From the NCBI GenBank assembly GCA_029856635.1, contig JAHKLH010000117.1, forward strand, positions 1-5,407: DNA of 5,407 nucleotides. Direction: 5' to 3'. The stretch comes from Candidatus Njordarchaeota archaeon. Its GTDB lineage: Archaea > Asgardarchaeota > Njordarchaeia > Njordarchaeales > JAHKLH01. The translations under genes and the position numbers were made by a program. Of the stretch, positions 1 through 5,186 are shown piece after piece; positions within the stretch are counted from its first letter, which is position 1; each line of letters starts with the position of its first letter. The notes under the pieces were generated by a model. That model was not told the origin of the DNA. It made no database searches and saw only the letters and a list, made by a program, of their open reading frames with translations.

Positions 1-1
1 A

Positions 2-172
2 TTATACGTTTTACGCAATGTTGCTGAAGTATCTTTAATTTTAAATTCAAAGGAAGTTTCCAAAAGGGGATGCAATCTGCTGATTAATCCACATATCGAT
101 GAAGTATTACTATCTGATTACATAATTGATGAATTGGGAATAATAGTGGTTAGTTTTAGAAAAGGTCTTTAG
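2..172 (+). CDS. C-terminal fragment of an unrecognised protein
   Basis: A reading frame is open from base 2 to a TAG at 170-172 and enters from beyond the left edge, giving 56 residues. It begins LYVLRNVAEV and ends IIVVSFRKGL. The other two plus-strand frames meet stops early (TGA at 25-27, TAA at 36-38), and the codons look like ordinary coding sequence with mixed hydrophobic and charged residues, so it is probably a real gene end. I do not recognise the family. The segment CNLLINPHIDEVLLSDYIID has the general look of the tail of patatin-like hydrolases (a buried strand followed by a Pro and an acidic stretch), but this is only a weak resemblance. No catalytic motif, signal or membrane segment lies in the visible part. 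It converges on the membrane protein gene at 300-737, with 127 bases between them. Confidence 0.6.
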   Translation, partial: LYVLRNVAEVSLILNSKEVSKRGCNLLINPHIDEVLLSDYIIDELGIIVVSFRKGL

Positions 173-235
173 CGTCATGCTTCTGATCCAGAAAATAAAG
201 TAAGAGAAAGTGCTCAACCATAAATATATAGTTTA

Positions 236-255
236 AATTAAAGACCAATTAAAGA
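236..255. repeat. 9-bp direct repeat, 11-bp period, in convergent gap
   Basis: AATTAAAGA occurs at 236-244 and again at 247-255, separated by CC, so the period is 11 bp. It lies in the 127-base non-coding gap (173-299) between two converging genes. On the minus strand it reads as two T-rich runs (TCTTTAATT twice) about 45-65 bases beyond the stop of the membrane protein gene. It could therefore help terminate the feo operon, since archaeal termination uses T-rich tracts, but no run longer than three T occurs here. The rest of the gap shows no gene or hairpin I can support. Confidence 0.35.
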
Positions 256-299
256 ATTATCTTTTGACTCGATTACATCATCCTGCTTACAATACACAT

Positions 300-737
300 T
301 CAATATGAGAATTTTCTTAATATGTGGTTTCTAAACCACAATAAAACAATAGCAAGAATTGGTAATAGGAGAATTTCTATGCGTATTTCTTCAAGTAGTA
401 TTGTAGTTGTAAGCCTTTCATTATAGATTATTGTTTTTGTGGCAATGCTTGATAGCATTATGAGCAGATATAAGCCTGAGAATCCTAGTCCAAAAATTGT
501 TCCGAAGAATGGAAAGGCAATTCCTCGAATGTCTTGATTAAGAAGTTCCTTTACTCCAAAAAAGTAAATCGCTGCTGTAGTTATATTTACAAAACCTCCC
601 ATGAAATCATGTGGAATTAATGGAATATTCAATCCAAGAATTGCTAAAATTATTTCTAAACATCCGATTATGAGATATGTTAAGCCAAATACAATAGAAA
701 CTGTAATTGAAAGTCCGAATGAAATTTTCTGATGCAT
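300..737 (-). CDS. Small four-helix membrane protein, third gene of feo operon
   Basis: This encodes 145 residues of unknown function. Four hydrophobic segments are visible at roughly residues 8-36, 44-61, 71-95 and 117-135. There is an acidic residue (E28) inside the first, a Cys at 26, a Gly-rich third helix (GTIFGLGFSGLYLL) and a basic C-terminal tail (RNHILRKFSY). There is no recognisable nucleotide-, heme- or metal-binding motif. It starts only 12 bases after the feoB stop. A GGTG site seven bases before the ATG supports this start, and no promoter fits in the gap, so it is almost certainly co-transcribed with feoA and feoB. Operon position suggests a role in, or linked to, Fe(II) uptake, for example as an accessory subunit of FeoB or an envelope protein needed when iron is low. 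It is not similar to the small soluble winged-helix protein FeoC. Membrane location is confident; function is unknown. Confidence 0.8.
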   Translation of the reverse strand: MHQKISFGLSITVSIVFGLTYLIIGCLEIILAILGLNIPLIPHDFMGGFVNITTAAIYFFGVKELLNQDIRGIAFPFFGTIFGLGFSGLYLLIMLSSIATKTIIYNERLTTTILLEEIRIEILLLPILAIVLLWFRNHILRKFSY

Positions 738-744
738 ATTATTA

Positions 745-748
745 CACC
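745..748 (-). promoter_or_regulatory. GGTG ribosome-binding site of the membrane protein gene
   Basis: GGTG lies seven bases before the ATG at 737, directly after the feoB TAG stop (750-752). It matches the archaeal 16S anti-Shine-Dalgarno (CACC core). It fixes the start and suggests translational coupling to feoB. Confidence 0.6.
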
Positions 749-749
749 A

Positions 750-2825
750 CTAAAATATCAAATTTCCTATAAAAACGACGAGAAAAGCAAGTAAATATGC
801 TAGAATTAATTCATATGCGACAACGAATAATGTCCATTTCCATGAATGCGTTTCGCTTCTTATTGTCGCAATTGTGGCAATACAAGGCGTGTAAATTAGT
901 ACAAATACCATGAGCGCATATGCAGAAATTGGTGTAAGAATTTGTGGGAGAGCTTCCTCTAGATTTTGTCCAAGCAATACTCCAAGAGAATCAATCACAA
1001 CCTCCTTCGCTACAAAGCCGAAAATTAATGCCGTGACTATTCTCCAGTCAAATCCCAAGGGTTTAAATAAAAATTCAAGAGATCTACCTATAATTCCCGC
1101 ATAACTTCCTGGACCTCCAAATTCAACTCCTGGCGGCATTGATGCAAGAAACCAAATAACGATGCTCATCAGAAATATTATTCCACCTGCTTTTTTAAGG
1201 AAATGTGAACCACGAATCCACATGTGTAGAGATATGCTCTTCAATGATGGTTTTGAGTATGGTGGCATTTCTATTATGAATGGAGAGATTATTCCCTTGT
1301 AGAAGATCTTTCTTACAATTAACGCTATTAGGAATGCTAAGGCGAATCCTAATAAATACATTGAAAGCATTACAATGGCCGCCATTTTTCCAAAGAATAT
1401 TCCCGCTAATAATATGAAAACTGGAAACCGTGCACTACATGGAACTAAAGGAGCAACGGCAATTGTTAGTAATCTATCCTCCTCAGATTCTATTCCGCGT
1501 GTTGCCATTACGGCTGGAACATTACATCCAAGTCCAAGAATCAAAGGAATTACTGACTTTCCATGTAAACCAACTTTCCTCATTATTCTATCAAAAATGA
1601 ATGCTGCTCTTGCAAAATAACCACTATCTTCCAAAAATGAAACTGCTAAGAATAGGAAAAATATGTTCGGAACAAACACTAGAACAGATCCTAAACCTGC
1701 GATTATTCCATCTGTTATTAATGATGCAATAAGCTTGTTAGGAATATTATTCCTAGCAAAATCTGCGAGAATTTCGAACAAGAAATCTATTCCCTCTACT
1801 AGGAATGTTGCAGCATCAAAGGTGAAAAGAAATATTGCCCAGAGTATTGATATGAATATTGGTATCGCTAGATATTTATTTAACACAACTGTGTCTATTA
1901 AATCAGTAATATCTAATATGGGATGTCCAACATACTTAACAGTTTCTGAAACAATTTTTTCTATTAATCTGTATTTTTGTTCAGCAATTATTGTTTCAAT
2001 CGACTGACCATATTTTTTCTCAAGTCGATAAGTCAATTTTTCTGCCTCTTTAATAATTTCTGGAGCTACCTTTGAAACGAGTTTAATAACATCTCTATCC
2101 TTTAACAACAATCTAATAGCTATCCATCGTGACGGATATTTTTCAATTTTTTGTTTGATCTTTTCTTCTAATAATCTTATAGCTTCCTCTACATCCTTGC
2201 TATATTTTACGAGCACTGGATTCGATTTTATTGTTCCTAGAGCTACTCCAACAATTGCATCACACAGATGAGATATGCCTTCTCCCTTCGTTGCAATAGT
2301 TGAGATTACAGGTGTTCCCAGTAATTTGGAAAGCTTTTCTATATCAATTTGAATTCCTTTCGCCTTGGCTATATCAATTTTGTTTAAAGCGATGATTATT
2401 CTTGCACCCATCTCTGCTAGTTCTAGAAATAAATAAAGATGCCTCTCCAAATTCGATGCATCAACAATGTCTATGATTACATCTGGCTTCTCATTTAGAA
2501 TAAACTCTCGAGATACTAATTCATCTAGTGATGATGCACTTAAACTGTATGTTCCAGGGAGATCAACGAAATGTAATTCGCATCCTTTCCAAAATCTTAT
2601 TCCTTCTTTCTTTTCAACAGTTTTTCCGGGCCAATTAGCAACATATTGTTTTGCACCAGTAAGTTCATTAAATAATGTTGATTTTCCAACATTAGGATTG
2701 CCTATAACGCCAATTACTATTTTTCTTGCTGGCTTAGCTGGGAAAATTTTTCTAAAAAAGCGAAGAGGACAAATTAAATAAAATTTTGAATTTGAAGAAC
2801 ATTTCCCCGAAGGCTTACGTGACAT
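750..2825 (-). CDS. feoB: FeoB, ferrous iron transport GTPase/permease
   Basis: FeoB is the inner-membrane Fe(II) transporter, with a cytosolic GTPase domain at its N-terminus. At 691 residues it is near the usual family length, and all hallmark motifs are present. In the G domain these are GNPNVGKST (42-50, G1), NWPGKTVEKKEG with T69 (64-75, G2), DLPG (88-91, G3), NKID (148-151, G4) and a likely G5 near STIATKGEG (175-183). A helical linker occupies about 205-300. The membrane part carries FLEDSGYFARAAF (397-409), the first Gate motif GLGCNVPAVMATR (431-443, Cys434), the second Gate motif PLVPCSARFPVF (459-470, Cys463), FVAKEVVIDSLGVLLG (604-619) and YTPCIATIATIRSE (645-658). Roughly eight transmembrane segments fit. 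A 35-residue basic N-terminal extension with Cys9 and Cys19 precedes the G domain. The ATG lies 9 bases after the feoA stop and has a GGTGA site overlapping that stop, so coupling is likely. The identification is firm. Confidence 0.97.
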   Translation of the reverse strand: MSRKPSGKCSSNSKFYLICPLRFFRKIFPAKPARKIVIGVIGNPNVGKSTLFNELTGAKQYVANWPGKTVEKKEGIRFWKGCELHFVDLPGTYSLSASSLDELVSREFILNEKPDVIIDIVDASNLERHLYLFLELAEMGARIIIALNKIDIAKAKGIQIDIEKLSKLLGTPVISTIATKGEGISHLCDAIVGVALGTIKSNPVLVKYSKDVEEAIRLLEEKIKQKIEKYPSRWIAIRLLLKDRDVIKLVSKVAPEIIKEAEKLTYRLEKKYGQSIETIIAEQKYRLIEKIVSETVKYVGHPILDITDLIDTVVLNKYLAIPIFISILWAIFLFTFDAATFLVEGIDFLFEILADFARNNIPNKLIASLITDGIIAGLGSVLVFVPNIFFLFLAVSFLEDSGYFARAAFIFDRIMRKVGLHGKSVIPLILGLGCNVPAVMATRGIESEEDRLLTIAVAPLVPCSARFPVFILLAGIFFGKMAAIVMLSMYLLGFALAFLIALIVRKIFYKGIISPFIIEMPPYSKPSLKSISLHMWIRGSHFLKKAGGIIFLMSIVIWFLASMPPGVEFGGPGSYAGIIGRSLEFLFKPLGFDWRIVTALIFGFVAKEVVIDSLGVLLGQNLEEALPQILTPISAYALMVFVLIYTPCIATIATIRSETHSWKWTLFVVAYELILAYLLAFLVVFIGNLIF

Positions 2826-2834
2826 TTTTAACTT

Positions 2835-2839
2835 TCACC
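2835..2839 (-). promoter_or_regulatory. GGTGA ribosome-binding site of feoB overlapping the feoA stop
   Basis: The last feoA bases (TGG TGA) contain GGTGA, nine bases before the feoB ATG. The stop codon and the Shine-Dalgarno share bases, an arrangement that typically ties feoB translation to feoA. It decides the feoB start at 2825. Confidence 0.65.
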
Positions 2840-3125
2840 ATGCTTGTTCAACATAGATTCGAGATGCCAAGCGTGGACAAAGTCCTATTTTGGTTCCATT
2901 AATCAATATGACGACTCCATACATAGAGTTTTCTAAGACTTTCACCTTTGCTCCAGGTCTAATACCCATTCCAAGTAGTCTATTTATAATTCCGCGACCA
3001 GCCCAAATGTAACGTACTATTCCTTCACCGTTCTTAGGCATGTTGATAAGTGGAATTAAACCACCTAAGTGCTTCTCCTTAGGGAGCTCTTGGAGCTTTC
3101 TTGTCCATCCAAAGCGCTTTCGCAA
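2835..3125 (-). CDS. feoA: FeoA, Fe(II) transport accessory protein (TTG start)
   Basis: FeoA is a small cytosolic protein with an SH3-like fold that partners FeoB. The FeoA domain runs from about residue 24 to 94: IPLINMPKNGEGIVRYIWAG, then LLGMGIRPGAKVKVLE (51-66), YGVVILINGTKIGLC (69-83) and a final strand LASRIYVEQ. At 96 residues it is slightly longer than a minimal FeoA because of a basic 20-residue N-terminal stretch (MRKRFGWTRKLQEL). The chosen start is a TTG at 3125-3123. The frame is closed by a TAG just upstream (3134-3132), and the first in-frame ATG (residue 29) would remove the first strand of the domain. No strong Shine-Dalgarno precedes the TTG, only a weak AGGGT. It is the first gene of a three-gene operon, and its start abuts a large inverted repeat that is probably the iron operator. 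Confidence 0.93.
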   Translation of the reverse strand: MRKRFGWTRKLQELPKEKHLGGLIPLINMPKNGEGIVRYIWAGRGIINRLLGMGIRPGAKVKVLENSMYGVVILINGTKIGLCPRLASRIYVEQAW

Positions 3126-3126
3126 T

Positions 3127-3159
3127 TTAGACTACCCTAATATAATTAGAGTAGTCTAA
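3127..3159. promoter_or_regulatory. 33-bp inverted repeat, candidate metal-regulator operator
   Basis: The arms TTAGACTACCCTAA (3127-3140) and TTAGAGTAGTCTAA (3146-3159) are inverted copies with 13 of 14 positions pairing and a 5-bp spacer (TATAA). Each arm is itself roughly symmetric (TTAGA, four bases, TCTAA in the right arm; one base differs in the left). The site can therefore be read as two stacked DtxR-like boxes with centres 19 bp apart. It lies in the promoter of feoA, one base upstream of the TTG start, and faces a divergent gene for a DtxR-family repressor. TTAG...CTAA ends are typical of DtxR/IdeR operators (consensus TTAGGTTAGCCTAACCTAA), but the inner bases differ. The structure is seen directly; its role as the iron operator is inferred. 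Confidence 0.8.
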
Positions 3160-3174
3160 TTATAAGATTGTATG

Positions 3175-3187
3175 TATATATTTGAAA
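3175..3187 (-). promoter_or_regulatory. Likely BRE/TATA promoter of feoA-feoB operon
   Basis: On the minus strand TTTCAAATATATA reads as a BRE-like purine-rich element followed by a TATA box. A start site about 25 bases downstream would fall near 3150, inside the inverted repeat at 3127-3159, so a bound repressor would cover the initiation region. A second, weaker TATA-like stretch (CTTATAATTA) at 3158-3167 is possible and would place initiation near 3137. Confidence 0.45.
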
Positions 3188-3204
3188 TAATTATCTTAAA
3201 TTTT

Positions 3205-3250
3205 TTGGAATATTACAATTTTTATTGGAATAATTATTATATTATTTTTA
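3205..3250 (+). promoter_or_regulatory. AT-rich promoter region of the regulator gene with paired TTGGAATA
   Basis: TTGGAATA occurs at 3205-3212 and 3225-3232, exactly 20 bp apart, which places both copies on the same DNA face. Just downstream, TTATATTATTTTTA (about 3237-3250) is the best TATA-like tract for the rightward gene at 3275. A start near 3265 would give a short leader. The exact TATA box cannot be chosen because the whole stretch is A/T-rich. Confidence 0.3.
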
Positions 3251-3274
3251 GAAAATTTCAATGAAATATTATTA

Positions 3275-3742
3275 ATGAGGATTAGTGTGAGCACAAGAAA
3301 GAATAAAGTAATTTCAAGAAGACTTGAGGAATACATTGAGGCAATTTATACATTAAAACACATAGAAGGAAAAAAAGTTGTTAGAATAAAGGACATTGCA
3401 AACAAAATGAGTGTAAGTATGGCAAGTGTTACAGATGCCATGAAAAGATTATCAGACATGGGATTCGTAGAATACGAAAAGAGAGGATATGTCGATCTAA
3501 CAGAAAAAGGGCTCCAAATAGCAGAAAATCTGTTCAAACGCGAAAATATAATTAAAATGCTCTTATGCGATATTCTAGGAATAGATGAAGAAACAGCACA
3601 AAAAGATGCTTGTAAAATGGAGCATGAGCTTTCTGATGAAACAATTGAAAAAATCCTCAGACTTGTTAAATTTCTGAAAGAAAAAGCACCAAAGGAATTT
3701 TTAGAAAAATTGAAAAAATATGTTTCTGAAAGTTCTCTATAA
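3275..3742 (+). CDS. DtxR-family metal-dependent transcriptional repressor
   Basis: A cytosolic DNA-binding regulator expected to repress iron-uptake genes when loaded with Fe(II) or Mn(II). The 155 residues comprise an N-terminal winged helix-turn-helix (about 15-80: RLEEYIEAIYTL, VRIKDIANKMSVSMASVTDA, MGFVEYEKRGYVDLTEKG) and the helical metal-binding dimerisation domain (about 82-145). There is no C-terminal SH3 domain, so it is short like MntR. Aligned by eye to DtxR, the primary metal ligands are kept: Cys113, Glu116 and His117 match C102, E105 and H106, with Glu19 at the Met10 position. Cys rather than Glu at 113 favours iron-type sensing over MntR. The DtxR ancillary ligands H79, E83 and H98 align with Glu90, Lys94 and Gln109, so that site looks lost or changed. 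It is divergent from feoA, whose promoter carries a large palindrome. The ATG at 3275 lacks a Shine-Dalgarno; an in-frame GTG at 3287 has GAGG before it and may be the true start. Confidence 0.92.
   Translation: MRISVSTRKNKVISRRLEEYIEAIYTLKHIEGKKVVRIKDIANKMSVSMASVTDAMKRLSDMGFVEYEKRGYVDLTEKGLQIAENLFKRENIIKMLLCDILGIDEETAQKDACKMEHELSDETIEKILRLVKFLKEKAPKEFLEKLKKYVSESSL
3277..3280 (+). promoter_or_regulatory. GAGG site favouring the GTG start at 3287
   Basis: GAGG (extended GAGGAT) lies six bases before the in-frame GTG at 3287-3289. A GTG start would give a 151-residue protein beginning MSTRKNKVIS and would not touch the winged-helix domain. The upstream ATG at 3275 has only A/T before it and would need leaderless or unassisted initiation. 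Confidence 0.4.
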
Positions 3743-5080
3743 AATTCTTAGTTTCCTAAGAATTGTCATACCCGCAATTACCAATGGAAATGCTAAAGGA
3801 GACGGAGTAAGCCAAGGCTGTGATGCTGCTTGCATTTCAACATATTCAGAAACGGTTACTCTATTATAAATCGCAACCGTAATACTATTCACCAACTCTG
3901 GAACCCCGGTTTTCCCTACAATTTGAGCACCAATTATTACACCAGAATCCTTACTAACAATCAACTTAGCCATAATCCTACTTGCATTTGGAAGTGTTCC
4001 AGGATGCTTATCAACAGTTTCTGCTTTTGCGGTAACTATATTAAATCCATACTTCCTCGCCTCGGCCTCTGTAAGGCCAGCAGATCCGAATGCTACGCCC
4101 CGTATATATGTCAGGATAGACCCAACTACTCCATGATATCTGCTGGTTAACTTTTTCTCATACAAATTAGCTCCGGCTATTCGTCCTTCGAGAACAGCCA
4201 CTGAAGCAAGCATTGCTTTAAATGGCTCACCAGTCAGGAAACTAATCTTTTGAGCACAATCTCCAACAGCAAATACATCTTCATAACTAGTTTGCATATA
4301 TGGATTGACTTCAATTCCATTTTTATTAACAGAAATTCCACTCCTCTTTGCAAGTTCTGTGTTTGGTCGTGTTCCAACAGAAACAATTACTGCATCTGCC
4401 TTTATTTCTGTTCCATTAGATAACACAACTTTCTCAACTTTCTCATTTCCAACAAACTTAGTAGCAGTTTTTCCAGTATGAATGTTAACTCCTAACTCTC
4501 TGAGAATTTCCTCAGCTTTTATACAAAATTCCTCGTCAAAATTAGCCATTAAAACATGCGGAAGAATTTCAACAACATGGACTTCTTTCCCTGCTTTTGC
4601 AAGATCGTCCGCTGTCTCAACACCGGCTGTTCCGCCACCAACTATAACAACAGTGGATGCATTCTCTATTTCCTCAAGCATCTTGCAAAGATAGTCATAG
4701 TCCTTCGCTAGTGTATATACTCCCTTCAATTTAATTCCTTTGATCTTCGGAAGAATAGGAGAAGCACCCGTTGCAATAACTAACTTATCAAATTCAATTC
4801 GCTCCCTTGAAGCAAGTTCCACATATTTTTGACTACAGTCAATTCTAGTAACCTCATCAATACGCAAATTAATATCATTCTTTTCTAGCAAAGCATCAGA
4901 AATTGCTATTTTATCAACGCTCTTTAAAGTTCCAAAGATGTAAGGGATAGCACAAGGAACTATTGTTTTCCTTGACTTTCTTATAATCAGAATTTCCTTA
5001 TCGGGATATGCCTTCCTTGCCGTCAATGCAGTACTAATACCTGCAGGACCACCACCAATTATAACCACATCATATTTCAT
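3737..5080 (-). CDS. FAD-dependent NAD(P)H oxidoreductase, NADH oxidase / CoA-disulfide reductase type
   Basis: A flavoprotein of the single-cysteine pyridine nucleotide-disulfide oxidoreductase group (NADH oxidase, NADH peroxidase, CoA-disulfide or polysulfide reductase), 447 residues, complete and probably cytosolic. The N-terminal FAD Rossmann motif is VVIIGGGPAG (5-14). The redox-active Cys43 lies in VPCAIPYIFG (41-50). The ATG motif is VIATGASP (101-108). The NAD(P)H Rossmann motif is VVIVGGGTAGVE (144-155), with Glu171 at the end of the next strand, which favours NADH over NADPH. The second FAD motif is DVFAVGDC (268-275). A C-terminal dimerisation domain fills about 320-447. The His10 of classical NADH oxidases and peroxidases (GSSHGG) is absent; the position lies within GGGPAG. 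The exact electron acceptor cannot be told from sequence. The start is backed by AGGTG five bases upstream. Its 3' end overlaps the convergent regulator gene by six bases. A link to iron or redox stress is possible from context only. Confidence 0.88.
   Translation of the reverse strand: MKYDVVIIGGGPAGISTALTARKAYPDKEILIIRKSRKTIVPCAIPYIFGTLKSVDKIAISDALLEKNDINLRIDEVTRIDCSQKYVELASRERIEFDKLVIATGASPILPKIKGIKLKGVYTLAKDYDYLCKMLEEIENASTVVIVGGGTAGVETADDLAKAGKEVHVVEILPHVLMANFDEEFCIKAEEILRELGVNIHTGKTATKFVGNEKVEKVVLSNGTEIKADAVIVSVGTRPNTELAKRSGISVNKNGIEVNPYMQTSYEDVFAVGDCAQKISFLTGEPFKAMLASVAVLEGRIAGANLYEKKLTSRYHGVVGSILTYIRGVAFGSAGLTEAEARKYGFNIVTAKAETVDKHPGTLPNASRIMAKLIVSKDSGVIIGAQIVGKTGVPELVNSITVAIYNRVTVSEYVEMQAASQPWLTPSPLAFPLVIAGMTILRKLRIL
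3743..3764. terminator. Perfect 9-bp hairpin at convergent gene junction
   Basis: AATTCTTAG (3743-3751) and CTAAGAATT (3756-3764) pair perfectly around a TTTC loop. The hairpin starts one base after the TAA of the regulator gene and lies inside the last codons of the oppositely oriented oxidoreductase, where it encodes ILRKLRI. On the minus strand the stem is followed by TTATAG; on the plus strand by GTCATACC, with no T run. It may help end regulator mRNA or protect 3' ends, but archaeal terminators do not usually need hairpins, so the role is uncertain. Confidence 0.45.
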
Positions 5081-5085
5081 TTAAA

Positions 5086-5090
5086 CACCT
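5086..5090 (-). promoter_or_regulatory. AGGTG ribosome-binding site of the oxidoreductase
   Basis: AGGTG lies five bases before the ATG at 5080 and fits the archaeal anti-Shine-Dalgarno, supporting this start. Confidence 0.6.
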
Positions 5091-5125
5091 TGAGAAAACT
5101 CGGCTGATAGAATCATCAAAAAAGA

Positions 5126-5160
5126 CATATATCTAGATATCATATATCATATTGTATAAA
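5126..5160 (-). promoter_or_regulatory. Probable promoter of the oxidoreductase with palindrome and tandem repeat
   Basis: The 106-base gap upstream of the oxidoreductase holds three signals. A TATA-like TTTATACAATA (minus strand, about 5150-5160) comes first. Next are two head-to-tail copies of ATATCAT (plus strand, 5137-5143 and 5144-5150). Last is a perfect 12-bp palindrome, ATATCTAGATAT (5129-5140). A start site 25 bases from the TATA box would fall at the palindrome, leaving a leader of about 50 bases. The palindrome does not resemble the feo inverted repeat. Promoter function is inferred from position; such AT-rich symmetry can arise by chance. Confidence 0.4.
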
Positions 5161-5186
5161 CTATCTGTAGAACTAAAGCACAAATA

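Noticed and set aside
170..223. In-frame open stretch of 16 codons after the TAG of the left-edge gene, possible readthrough or pyrrolysine
   Set aside because: Sixteen open codons before the next TAA is easily due to chance, and nothing in the window indicates TAG recoding: feoB and the oxidoreductase also end in TAG with intact family ends.
300..737. Calling the third operon gene feoC
   Set aside because: FeoC is a small soluble winged-helix protein; this one is a four-helix membrane protein.
910..2781. Several plus-strand open frames of 64-114 codons opposite feoB
   Set aside because: They lie wholly within a firmly identified feoB on the other strand, have no ribosome-binding sites, and read as low-complexity Ser/Ile/Asn-rich shadows.
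3346..3537. Minus-strand open frame of 63 codons inside the DtxR-family gene
   Set aside because: It is a shadow of the regulator, whose family is clear.
3275..3742. Naming the regulator mntR because it lacks an SH3 domain
   Set aside because: Cys113 replaces the Glu99 typical of MntR and the neighbour is feoAB, so iron-type sensing is as likely or more so. The specific name is left blank.
3830..4694. Plus-strand open frames of 106 and 70 codons opposite the oxidoreductase
   Set aside because: They are antisense to conserved FAD/NAD-binding domains, with no start signals and no recognisable motifs.
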